NCBI RefSeq assembly: GCF_937890585.1
Contig: NZ_CALACG010000030.1
Span: 1-8,677 of the forward strand
Length of the DNA stretch: 8,677 bases
Direction of reading: 5' to 3'
From: an uncultured Campylobacter sp.
GTDB taxonomy: Bacteria > Campylobacterota > Campylobacteria > Campylobacterales > Campylobacteraceae
Shown: in pieces, positions 1 through 5,559 of the stretch
Position numbering within the stretch: position 1 is the stretch's first letter
Layout of the letters: every line of letters starts with the position of its first letter
Notes under the pieces: generated by a model
What the model was told of the DNA's origin: nothing
The model's database searches: none
What the model saw: only the letters and a program-made list of their open reading frames with translations
Made by a program: the position numbers and the translations under genes

Positions 1-106
1 CATAGACGCCTTTGCAGCCAACACAGCAAAACTTAAGCCCGCCTTTCGCCTCTATCATCGAGCTTTCATCAAAGCTTTGCTTGCAGTGAGAGCACCTACA
101 CTTCAC
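1..106 (-). CDS. Heavy-metal P-type ATPase, N-terminal fragment (CcoI/FixI-like), cut by window edge
   Basis: Only the first 35 residues are inside the window. They form a Cys-rich metal-binding segment (Cys at residues 3, 5, 8, 27, 28 and 31, ending FCCVGCKGVY), which matches the N-terminal domain of cation-transporting P-type ATPases such as CcoI/FixI (Pfam ATPase-cat_bd). Known family members pump copper across the inner membrane, CcoI/FixI for assembly of the cbb3-type cytochrome oxidase. The start is GTG at 106..104, which shares four bases (GTGA) with the stop of the upstream regulator, so the two are probably co-transcribed and translationally coupled. Only a weak purine run (AAGAAG) lies upstream as ribosome site. 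From memory, C. jejuni also has a ccoI-type ATPase next to rho (Cj1155c/Cj1156), which fits the neighbourhood. The ATPase core, DKTGT motif and membrane helices lie outside the window, so the metal and the subtype (CcoI versus CopA) are inferred. Confidence 0.72.
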   Translation of the reverse strand, partial: MKCRCSHCKQSFDESSMIEAKGGLKFCCVGCKGVY

Positions 107-723
107 GGACGCTTCTTTTTAAGCTGATCTAAATAGCCATATATCGTGATCTTTGAGACATTTAGCTTGGCTGCTACAACCTCGATAGCGCCTTTTATGT
201 TAAAAATGCCCTTTTCGTTCATAAAGCCAACGAGTTCTAGCTTTTGCTCTTTTTTAAGCTTCTTGCCCTCGTTTTTGGCGATGATCTTGTCGATCAAGCC
301 TAAGACGATCTTTGTCACATCGTCATTTTGCTCGCTCTTGGGCTCATTTTCTTCAGTTTTTAAGAAATTCCCCGCCATTTCAAAAAGGCTCTTTGCCACG
401 CTTGCATCGACATTTACGCATATTGCTCCGATGATCTCTCCGTGCTCGTCTCTGATAAAGGCGGTTGAGGACTTCACCAGCTTTTCGTCCTTTGTAAAAA
501 AGTAGTTTGCCACGTAGTCGTCTTTGAAATTTTTGCTGTTTAAGACCTCGCTTACAAGGTGATCAAAGCTTTGTCCGACCTTTCTGCCAGTGACGTCGCC
601 AGCTACATAGACGACCGAGCGCTGTGGGTTTGAGAGATCGTGTAGCACGACTTCGCAGGCAAATGGCGAGCTTTTTTGTATGAGATTTGCCGTTGGGATA
701 AATGCCTTTAATATAGGATGCAT
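103..723 (-). CDS. YheO-type PAS/helix-turn-helix transcriptional regulator
   Basis: A 206-residue regulator. Residues 1-115 match the YheO-like PAS domain: the family opening MHPILKAFIP, then CEVVLHDL (23-30) and the FIRDEHGEIIGAICVNVD stretch (89-106). A charged linker (about 123-135) leads to a C-terminal HTH_22 domain, with KGIFNIKGAIEVVAAKLNVS (171-190) followed by KITIYGYLDQLK. The family (E. coli YheO and DauR, C. jejuni Cj1387c) binds DNA and is thought to sense a small ligand through the PAS domain. The ATG at 723 gives the standard family N-terminus and has AAAGG about 6 nt upstream. It is divergent from ridA across a 147-bp AT-rich spacer. As I recall, C. jejuni has the same pairing (Cj1387c/Cj1388), where the regulator represses the RidA gene, so repression of 871-2351 is a reasonable inference. 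Its stop overlaps the start of the metal ATPase. Family is well supported; ligand unknown. Confidence 0.9.
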   Translation of the reverse strand: MHPILKAFIPTANLIQKSSPFACEVVLHDLSNPQRSVVYVAGDVTGRKVGQSFDHLVSEVLNSKNFKDDYVANYFFTKDEKLVKSSTAFIRDEHGEIIGAICVNVDASVAKSLFEMAGNFLKTEENEPKSEQNDDVTKIVLGLIDKIIAKNEGKKLKKEQKLELVGFMNEKGIFNIKGAIEVVAAKLNVSKITIYGYLDQLKKKRP

Positions 724-784
724 CAGGCGCCTTTTGTTTTTGTTTAAGTTTAGCCAAAATATTTTTAAAATTTCGATAAGAAAA

Positions 785-790
785 AATATA
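785..790 (-). promoter_or_regulatory. Weak candidate -10 box for the PAS/HTH regulator
   Basis: Read on the minus strand, 790..785 is TATATT, about 60 nt before the ATG at 723. There is no clear -35 box, which is normal in Campylobacter, but the whole spacer is so AT-rich that other hexamers could serve. The box touches the first of the three AT repeats. Confidence 0.3.
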
Positions 791-853
791 ATTTTTTATG
801 AAAATTTATGAAATTTAAGTGGTAATAATAATTTTTTATCTATAATTTTTTAA
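788..853. repeat. Three copies of an ATAATTTTTTAT motif in the regulator-ridA spacer
   Basis: The 12-mer ATAATTTTTTAT occurs exactly at 788-799 and again at 828-839, 40 bp apart, about four helical turns. A third copy with one mismatch in the last base lies at 842-853 and overlaps the ridA -10 box. The arrangement is what a regulator binding several sites on one face of DNA would need, so these are candidate operators for the divergent PAS/HTH protein. Low complexity is the main reason for caution. Confidence 0.45.
841..846 (+). promoter_or_regulatory. -10 box of the ridA promoter
   Basis: A perfect TATAAT lies 24 nt before the ridA ATG and would start transcription near 852, leaving a short leader that holds AAGGAG (860-865). 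The upstream DNA is T-rich without a recognisable -35, as usual for the Campylobacter housekeeping sigma factor. Confidence 0.65.
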
Positions 854-870
854 ATTTTTAAGGAGAAAAT

Positions 871-1254
871 ATGAAAATTTATGAGACCGAAATTTCAAAA
901 AAGAAAAAGGCTCACTACTCTTTGGCGACCGAGCACAACGGCATCCTCTACATCTCAGGTCAGCTTAGCATGGACCCAGAAACTAGGCAGATCCCAGAGG
1001 GGCTAAAGGCACAAACAAGACAAGCTTTAAAAAACCTTGATAATGTGCTAAAACTAGCAAATGCGACAAGAAATGACATCTTGATGTGCCGCATCTATAC
1101 GCCAGATATCGACTTTTGGGACGAGATAGATGACGAGTATGCGCTATTTTTTGGCGATCATAAGCCAGCTCGCGTCGTAGTACCGACAAACAAACTTCAC
1201 TTTGGCTGCCTGCTAGAGATCGAAGCCACAGCGATACTTGATAGAAAATTTTAA
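871..1254 (+). CDS. ridA: RidA family enamine/imine deaminase
   Basis: A 127-residue protein of the YjgF/YER057c/RidA family, the usual length. Visible family marks are the HYSLAT segment (15-20), GILYISGQLSMDP (24-36), the KPARVVV segment with the substrate-binding Arg at 101, and the C-terminal LLEIEATAI (114-122). RidA proteins form trimers in the cytoplasm and hydrolyse reactive enamines/imines such as 2-aminoacrylate released by PLP-dependent dehydratases, protecting other PLP enzymes. AAGGAG at 860-865 sits 5 nt before the ATG. The next gene, a PLP enzyme, begins 11 nt after the stop, so the pair should be one transcript. The divergent PAS/HTH gene is the likely controller. Whether this copy is the general RidA or a subfamily dedicated to its neighbour cannot be told from the sequence alone. 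Confidence 0.92.
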   Translation: MKIYETEISKKKKAHYSLATEHNGILYISGQLSMDPETRQIPEGLKAQTRQALKNLDNVLKLANATRNDILMCRIYTPDIDFWDEIDDEYALFFGDHKPARVVVPTNKLHFGCLLEIEATAILDRKF

Positions 1255-1265
1255 AAGGAGCAACA

Positions 1266-2351
1266 ATGCCTAAATTTATCTGCTCAAAGTGCGGCAAAAG
1301 CGCAGATTTTGAGACACCTATATTTGCGTGCGAGTGCGGCGGGCTTTATGATCTGGAGTTTAAGCCAGCCAAATTTGATCTAAATTTAATCGACCAGCGC
1401 GAGTTTAGCCTCTTTAGATACCGCGAGTTTTTCCCTATCAAAAACGATCTTTGGCGCGATATCAGCCTTGGCGAAGGACTAACAAAGAGCGTGAAATTTG
1501 ATGACTCGCTCTATCTTAAAATGGACTACACGATGCCAACGCTTTCCTTTAAAGATAGAGGTGCTGTGATGCTTATTTGGTTTTGTAAAACCAATGGCAT
1601 CAAAAAGATCTTGCAAGATAGTAGCGGAAACGCTGGAAACTCGGTCGCTGCATACGCTGCTAGAGCTGGCATAGAGTGTGAAATTTACGTCCCAAAAGGC
1701 ACAAGCGAGAAAAAGATAAAGATGCTTGAGTACTACGGCGCAAAGGCGGTTGTCTTTGACGGCACGCGCGACGAGACGGCAGATGCTTGCAGAAAAAGGG
1801 CAAAAGATGAGGGCATATTTTACGCAAACCACGTATTTAACCCGCTTTTTTACCAAGGCACTAAAACATATATATATGAAATTTACGAGCAGCTTGGCTT
1901 TGTCCCTGAAAATCTCTTTTTGCCAGTTGGCAACGGCACCTTGCTACTTGGCTGCGAGATAGCGCTAAATGAGCTATATGAGGCTGGAGTGATCAAAAAA
2001 CTACCTAAAATTTTCATCGTTCAAAGTGAGAAGTGCGCGCCGTTTTTGGGCGCAACAAGCGAGCCACTTGCGATAAAGGCTGAGCCAACTTTGGCTGAGG
2101 GCATAGCGATAGCTAAACCTGCTCGTGGCGCTGAGATATTAGCTAGCCGATATGCAGGAGAACGCGAGGTGATCACGATAAAAGAAGATGATATTGAGCC
2201 AGCTAGAAATTTCCTAGCAAGCCGTGGCTTTTACGTCGAGCACACCACAGCAGCCATCTACGCCGCCTATGCAAGCTACGCAAAATCGCACAAGCTTGAG
2301 GGTAAAAGCATCATCTCGATGTGTGGCGCTGGGCTAAAAAGCGAGCACTAA
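1266..2351 (+). CDS. Threonine-synthase-like fold-type II PLP enzyme with N-terminal zinc ribbon
   Basis: A 361-residue enzyme of the threonine synthase/tryptophan synthase beta group. It opens with a zinc-ribbon-like motif (Cys 6, 9, 22 and 24). The PLP-binding lysine is K96 in SFKDRG (94-99). DSSGNAGNS (118-126) would hold the substrate carboxylate and cofactor ring, and PVGNGTLLLG (220-229) is the phosphate loop. The C-terminal SMCGAGLK (351-358) sits where the group usually shows Thr/Ser-Gly-x-Gly, so Cys 353 near the pyridine nitrogen is a variation. AAGGAG at 1255-1260 fixes the ATG. It is shorter than the roughly 460-residue threonine synthase I associate with Campylobacter and resembles the archaeal/plant-like class. 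Threonine synthesis, or elimination/ammonia-lyase chemistry on another hydroxy- or diamino-acid, are both possible; the RidA partner favours a route that releases an enamine. Fold and cofactor are certain, substrate is not. Confidence 0.85.
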   Translation: MPKFICSKCGKSADFETPIFACECGGLYDLEFKPAKFDLNLIDQREFSLFRYREFFPIKNDLWRDISLGEGLTKSVKFDDSLYLKMDYTMPTLSFKDRGAVMLIWFCKTNGIKKILQDSSGNAGNSVAAYAARAGIECEIYVPKGTSEKKIKMLEYYGAKAVVFDGTRDETADACRKRAKDEGIFYANHVFNPLFYQGTKTYIYEIYEQLGFVPENLFLPVGNGTLLLGCEIALNELYEAGVIKKLPKIFIVQSEKCAPFLGATSEPLAIKAEPTLAEGIAIAKPARGAEILASRYAGEREVITIKEDDIEPARNFLASRGFYVEHTTAAIYAAYASYAKSHKLEGKSIISMCGAGLKSEH

Positions 2352-2354
2352 TTT

Positions 2355-2384
2355 AAATTTGCAGGTCATTTTGCCTGCAAATTT
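2355..2384 (+). terminator. Hairpin after the ridA-PLP enzyme operon
   Basis: AAATTTGCAGG (2355-2365) pairs perfectly with CCTGCAAATTT (2374-2384) around an 8-nt loop, starting 4 nt after the stop codon. There is no long T run after the stem; the only T-rich part is the TTT of the 3' arm and TATTTT at 2389-2394. It is probably the operon terminator, and may also protect the 3' end. Confidence 0.6.
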
Positions 2385-2416
2385 GCCTATTTTAGCGACT
2401 TTGGTCGTGGCATTTC

Positions 2417-2445
2417 TTGACAACAAAGTTTTATTTTTATAAAAT
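2417..2445 (+). promoter_or_regulatory. rho promoter
   Basis: TTGACA (2417-2422) is followed after 17 nt by TAAAAT (2440-2445), an unusually complete -35/-10 pair for this group of bacteria. The predicted start near 2451 leaves a leader of about 60 nt before the rho ATG, with AGAGGA (2505-2510) as ribosome site. Confidence 0.6.
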
Positions 2446-2513
2446 GCCAAAACTTTCAAAAACTTTTGAAGCCCAGAATTCTACAATCTTATCCCCGCAT
2501 TTAAAGAGGAAAA

Positions 2514-3857
2514 ATGGAAAACAATAACCAAACCGAGCAAAGTGCTGCTCAAAGCACAAAAACTACAAAAAAACATCAAGCATCAAGAACCCACGTACCA
2601 GTAGATGGACACAAGATTGAAGAGCCAAGAACGCTTAGCTTAGACGAGCTAGTGCAGATCGCAAATGGCGTTGGCGTCGAAAATCCACGCGAATTTCGCA
2701 GGCAGGATTTGATATTTGAGATACTAAAAACCCAGACAAAACAAGGCGGCTTTATACTATTTACTGGAATTTTAGAGATCACAAACGAGGGCTACGGCTT
2801 TTTAAGGGCTGTTGATGCAAATTTAAGCGACAGCTCAAACGACGCTTATGTTTCAAACTCTCAGATCCGCAAATTTGCACTTCGTGTGGGCGACATCATC
2901 ACCGGCCAAGTAAGGGAGCCAAAAGATCAAGAAAAATACTACGCCCTTTTAAAAATCGAAGCGGTAAATTATATGCCTCTAGCAGACGCAAAAGAGAGGC
3001 CATTATTTGACAACCTAACCCCACTTTTTCCAACTGAAAAGCTAAATTTAGAGTACGATCCGATGAAGCTAACGGGCCGTGTACTTGACCTTTTTACGCC
3101 TATTGGCAAGGGTCAGCGTGGCCTCATCGTCGCACCTCCAAGAAGTGGTAAAACTGAGCTTATGAAAGAGCTAGCTCACGGCATCGCAAAAAATCATCCA
3201 GAAGCCCAGCTAATGGTGCTTTTGGTAGATGAGAGACCAGAAGAGGTTACCGATATGCAACGCTGCGTAAAAGGCGAGGTATTTAGCTCGACATTTGACC
3301 TGCCAGCGCTTAATCACGTCCGCGTAGCAGAGCTAGTCATAGAAAAGGCAAAACGTCTAGTTGAGATGGGCAAAGACGTCATCATCTTACTTGATAGTAT
3401 AACCCGTCTAGCACGTGCCTACAACACAGTGACCCCGCCAAGCGGCAAGGTGCTAACGGGCGGTGTGGATGCAAACGCACTTCATAAGCCAAAACGCTTC
3501 TTTGGCGCAGCTAGAAACATCGAGCACGGCGGCTCTCTAACCATCATCGCAACCGCACTAATCGACACTGGCTCACGTATGGACGAAGTGATATTTGAAG
3601 AGTTTAAAGGCACTGGAAACAGCGAGATCGTGCTTGATCGCAACATCTCAGACCGCAGAATTTACCCAGCTATCAACGTGCTAAAATCAGGCACCAGAAA
3701 AGAAGAGCTACTTCAAAAGCCTGATGAGCTTCAAAAAATTTGGGCTATTCGCTCTGCGATCGCGACAATGGACGATGTCGAAGCGCTTAAATTTTTATAC
3801 GCAAAGATGCTAAAAACAAAAGACAACAAAGAGCTTCTCTCTATCCTAAACGAGTAA
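2514..3857 (+). CDS. rho: Transcription termination factor Rho
   Basis: A 447-residue hexameric RNA-dependent ATPase that releases RNA polymerase from unprotected transcripts. After a polar Q/T/K-rich N-terminal extension of about 40 residues come the Rho N-terminal helical domain (41-72), the cold-shock RNA-binding domain with GYGFLR (93-98), and the motor domain. The motor shows Walker A APPRSGKT (207-214), the [12 protein letters not shown] segment (239-250), Walker B VIILLDS (289-295), the Q-loop [10 protein letters not shown] (314-323) and [11 protein letters not shown] (366-376). E. coli Rho is 419 residues; the excess here is the N-terminal extension. The ATG at 2514 has AGAGGA upstream. 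It is transcribed from its own promoter and ends in a strong intrinsic terminator. From memory, C. jejuni rho is followed by dnaX; here an envelope gene block follows instead. Identification is certain. Confidence 0.98.
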   Translation: MENNNQTEQSAAQSTKTTKKHQASRTHVPVDGHKIEEPRTLSLDELVQIANGVGVENPREFRRQDLIFEILKTQTKQGGFILFTGILEITNEGYGFLRAVDANLSDSSNDAYVSNSQIRKFALRVGDIITGQVREPKDQEKYYALLKIEAVNYMPLADAKERPLFDNLTPLFPTEKLNLEYDPMKLTGRVLDLFTPIGKGQRGLIVAPPRSGKTELMKELAHGIAKNHPEAQLMVLLVDERPEEVTDMQRCVKGEVFSSTFDLPALNHVRVAELVIEKAKRLVEMGKDVIILLDSITRLARAYNTVTPPSGKVLTGGVDANALHKPKRFFGAARNIEHGGSLTIIATALIDTGSRMDEVIFEEFKGTGNSEIVLDRNISDRRIYPAINVLKSGTRKEELLQKPDELQKIWAIRSAIATMDDVEALKFLYAKMLKTKDNKELLSILNE

Positions 3858-3864
3858 ATTTAAC

Positions 3865-3905
3865 TGAGCTTGAAGCGCTTGCTTTGAGCTCAAATTTCTT
3901 TTTTG
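3865..3905 (+). terminator. Intrinsic terminator of rho
   Basis: TGAGCTTGAAGC (3865-3876) pairs with GCTTTGAGCTCA (3881-3892) around a GCTT tetraloop; two of the twelve pairs are G-U wobbles. AATTTCTTTTTT follows directly, giving the U-rich tail. It starts 7 nt after the rho stop, so rho itself is ended by a factor-independent terminator. Confidence 0.85.
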
Positions 3906-3973
3906 CATTAAATTTCTCAATAAATATTTTCATAGATATACTAATTTAAATTTTTCAGTTTTATTTTTTTTTG

Positions 3974-3979
3974 TAAAAT
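3974..3979 (+). promoter_or_regulatory. -10 box of the lipoprotein gene
   Basis: TAAAAT preceded by a run of nine T and a G (3964-3973) has the usual look of a Campylobacter housekeeping promoter. It lies 32 nt before the ATG; AAAGGA (4001-4006) is the ribosome site. Confidence 0.55.
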
Positions 3980-4011
3980 CCGAATTTCTAACTTCTACAA
4001 AAAGGAAAAAT

Positions 4012-4482
4012 ATGAAAACAAAAGTCGTTCTTTCAGGCATTACAGCAACACTTGCTCTTGCTCTAACTGGATGTGGTGAGCCAACAACTTTGGCTGAAAT
4101 TTGCAAAGCTGATATGGGTAGTATCAAGCACTTTAAAGGTGAAGTGAAAGTCTATAAAAGGGTAAGCTATACGACCAAATACGACTATATAAAGGACCAA
4201 TCAAGACTAGAAGAAAATGGAAAAGGTTATCTGATAGTAGATAAAGATACAAAGGTTGATCTAGATAAATTTAATGAAAAAGAATCAGACGATTACAAGG
4301 TTATAAAAAATAGCATAGCAAAAGAGACACCTTATTATTACGGTGAACAAAAATATGGAGAGATAGGTGACGAAAATGCGACAGAATTCTTAGCAACACT
4401 AGAAACGCTAAACCCAAGATGTATAAAAGGCGAAGAAATAAAACTAAACCGCAAAGATACAGAACTAACTCCGAAAAAATAA
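4012..4482 (+). CDS. Small predicted lipoprotein of unknown function
   Basis: A 156-residue protein that begins with a lipoprotein signal: KTK, a hydrophobic stretch (5-18) and lipobox LTGC with the lipidated Cys at 21, so it should be anchored in the inner or outer membrane facing the periplasm or surface. The mature part is Lys/Glu/Tyr-rich, with no transmembrane helix and two further cysteines (31 and 137) that could form a disulfide. I recognise no enzymatic motif or family. AAAGGA lies 5 nt before the ATG. The gene has its own promoter after the rho terminator and ends in a symmetric hairpin, so it is a one-gene unit. Sampled coding DNA is about 30-35% GC, against about 47% in a sampled stretch of rho, with frequent ATA codons. 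This hints at different origin or rapid change, though lipoproteins are often AT-rich. Confidence 0.8.
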   Translation: MKTKVVLSGITATLALALTGCGEPTTLAEICKADMGSIKHFKGEVKVYKRVSYTTKYDYIKDQSRLEENGKGYLIVDKDTKVDLDKFNEKESDDYKVIKNSIAKETPYYYGEQKYGEIGDENATEFLATLETLNPRCIKGEEIKLNRKDTELTPKK

Positions 4483-4483
4483 C

Positions 4484-4506
4484 AAAAGGTGGGCTAACCA
4501 CCTTTT
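4484..4506. terminator. Symmetric, probably bidirectional terminator
   Basis: AAAAGGTGG (4484-4492) pairs with CCACCTTTT (4498-4506) around a 5-nt loop. Because the arms begin in A4 and end in T4, the hairpin has a short U tail whichever strand is read. It starts just after the lipoprotein stop and lies 34 nt beyond the end of the convergent HTH gene, so both can use it. Confidence 0.8.
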
Positions 4507-4539
4507 AAAACTTATGTCATCTCACTTTAAATTTATAAA

Positions 4540-4752
4540 TCACTTACTAAATTTTTCTATGTCTTGATTGATCAAATTTTCATACTCACAAAGCTCGTTG
4601 CAAGTTTTTTTGCTCTGCTCGATAAGCTCGTCAAATTTAAATCCAAGCATCACGATACGATAAAGGTTTGGCTTGTGTTTTCGCCAGTTGTAAAGCGTTG
4701 CGACATCAACGTCTAAATGATAAGCCATATCACGTTTTGTCATCTTAGCCAC
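4540..4752 (-). CDS. Small helix-turn-helix protein, GTG start
   Basis: A 70-residue protein beginning at GTG 4752..4750. This start is chosen because GGAG (4762..4759) lies 6 nt upstream; the ATG at 4743 is too far from that site, and an upstream in-frame TTG at 4806 lies beyond the probable promoter. The residues after the start, TKRDMAYHLDVDVATLYNWR, form a typical helix-turn-helix in which the AYHLDV helix precedes a recognition helix with TLYNWRK, as in Cro/phage-type and XRE-like small regulators. The C-terminal part is predicted helical and carries two Cys (CNELC). It is divergent from the beta-barrel gene with a 159-bp AT-rich spacer, and convergent with the lipoprotein gene. A role in controlling the barrel gene or itself is plausible but unproven. 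No family name is recognised; phage remnant or chromosomal regulator are both possible. Confidence 0.7.
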   Translation of the reverse strand: MAKMTKRDMAYHLDVDVATLYNWRKHKPNLYRIVMLGFKFDELIEQSKKTCNELCEYENLINQDIEKFSK

Positions 4753-4758
4753 TTTACA

Positions 4759-4762
4759 CTCC
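4759..4762 (-). promoter_or_regulatory. Ribosome binding site deciding the GTG start of the HTH gene
   Basis: On the minus strand a run of A ends in AAGGAG, whose GGAG is 6 nt before GTG 4752..4750. Placed this way it supports the GTG and argues against the ATG nine bases further in, which would be 15 nt away. Confidence 0.7.
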
Positions 4763-4774
4763 TTTTTTTGAGTG

Positions 4775-4806
4775 ATTTTATAAATTTTATTCTGATAAGA
4801 AAACAA
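4775..4806 (-). promoter_or_regulatory. Candidate promoter of the small HTH gene
   Basis: On the minus strand TTGTTT (4806..4801) and TATAAA (4782..4777) are 18 nt apart; TAAAAT (4780..4775) overlaps. Transcription would begin about 15-20 nt before the GTG, leaving just enough leader for the ribosome site. Confidence 0.45.
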
Positions 4807-4837
4807 TTGAATTATTTTATGTTTTTTATTAATTTCA

Positions 4838-4866
4838 TTGAATATTTAAACTTTATTTAATATAAG
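4838..4866 (+). promoter_or_regulatory. Promoter of the outer-membrane barrel gene
   Basis: TTGAAT (4838-4843), a 17-nt spacer, then TATAAG (4861-4866). The leader of about 40 nt contains AAGGAG (4901-4906), 5 nt before the ATG. The promoter faces away from that of the HTH gene, about 30 bp separating the two. Confidence 0.55.
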
Positions 4867-4911
4867 AAAATTTAAAATAGCCACGTAACATTTTTTAAAT
4901 AAGGAGTAAAA

Positions 4912-5511
4912 ATGAAAAATGTAGTTTTAAAAGTTGCTTTAGGTTTAAGCCTAGCTAGTGCCGCTGCTTTAGCGCAAGGAGCCTTTGTTGGAGTTGAAGG
5001 AGACTACTCTTTTGGATCAAATTTAACAGCAAAAAGCGACAATGGCAAATCAAAAGCTAAAAAAGCACAACCAGGTCTTGGTCTAAAAGTTGGTTATGAC
5101 TTTGACGTAGCTAGAGTTTATGGAGCTTACATATATGACTTTCAAGCCAAAAAGTCACTTGGTGACGAAGATGGCACAATAATAAAATGGAAAACTCATA
5201 AATTTATAGTTGGAGCTGACTACACTCCAAGCGTGGCAAAAGATCTTAAGTTAGTTCTTGGTGGCTATACTGGTTTTTCAAAACTTAAAATGGATGTGTT
5301 TGACATATATGATGGCTCTGAAAAAGGCAACGCAACTGGCTGGATACTAGGTGCAAGAGTTGGTGCAGAATACTCTATCAATGAAAATAATGCGGTTGAG
5401 TTTGGTCTAAAAGCTGATAGAACCGACTATGGTAAGATCAATAAATTTAATTTAGTCGATATTAAAGAGACAAACATCGGTCTTTATATGGGATATACAT
5501 ATAAATTTTAA
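4912..5511 (+). CDS. Outer-membrane beta-barrel protein (about 8 strands)
   Basis: A 199-residue exported protein. Residues 1-21 are a Sec signal peptide (Lys at 2 and 7, hydrophobic core, ALA before the likely cut at 21/22). The mature chain alternates polar and aromatic/hydrophobic residues in about eight amphipathic strands, for example AFVGVEGDYSF (24-34), LGLKVGYDF, RVYGAYIYDF, KFIVGADYTP, KLVLGGYTGF, WILGARVGAEYSI, AVEFGLKADRTDY, and the last strand NIGLYMGYTYKF. It ends in Phe, the C-terminal signature read by the BAM complex. Size and strand number fit the small OmpA-barrel/OmpW/OMP_b-brl class; no pore or enzyme activity can be assigned. It has its own promoter and ends in a hairpin shared with the convergent acetyltransferase. 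The neighbouring HTH gene is a candidate regulator. Confidence 0.88.
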   Translation: MKNVVLKVALGLSLASAAALAQGAFVGVEGDYSFGSNLTAKSDNGKSKAKKAQPGLGLKVGYDFDVARVYGAYIYDFQAKKSLGDEDGTIIKWKTHKFIVGADYTPSVAKDLKLVLGGYTGFSKLKMDVFDIYDGSEKGNATGWILGARVGAEYSINENNAVEFGLKADRTDYGKINKFNLVDIKETNIGLYMGYTYKF

Positions 5512-5519
5512 TCACCAGC

Positions 5520-5549
5520 AAGCTCAAATTTCAAAGCAAATTTGAGCTT
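5520..5549. terminator. Hairpin between the convergent barrel and acetyltransferase genes
   Basis: AAGCTCAAATTT (5520-5531) pairs perfectly with AAATTTGAGCTT (5538-5549) around a 6-nt loop. It lies 8 nt after the barrel stop and 10 nt beyond the acetyltransferase stop, so it can end transcripts from both sides, although neither side has a long T run. Confidence 0.7.
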
Positions 5550-5559
5550 TCATTAGAAA

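Noticed and set aside
146..505. Open frame on the plus strand opposite the PAS/HTH regulator
   Set aside because: It is a shadow of the real minus-strand gene, with no ribosome site and Ser/Phe-rich low-complexity translation.
798..884. Exact 14-mer ATGAAAATTTATGA at 798-811 and 871-884, looking like a duplicated ridA start
   Set aside because: The first copy is not followed by a coding frame or preceded by a ribosome site, and the word is low complexity in an AAATTT-rich genome; probably chance.
983..1297. Open frame on the minus strand opposite ridA
   Set aside because: ridA has clear family motifs and a ribosome site; the opposite frame has neither.
3964..3972. Run of nine T before the lipoprotein gene as a phase-variation tract
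   Set aside because: Campylobacter phase variation is mainly in G/C runs; T runs here are a normal part of promoters, and no run of 7 or more G or C occurs in the window.
4753..4806. Longer version of the small HTH protein starting at TTG 4806
   Set aside because: It would run through the probable promoter and the AAGGAG site; the GTG at 4752 has the correctly spaced ribosome site.
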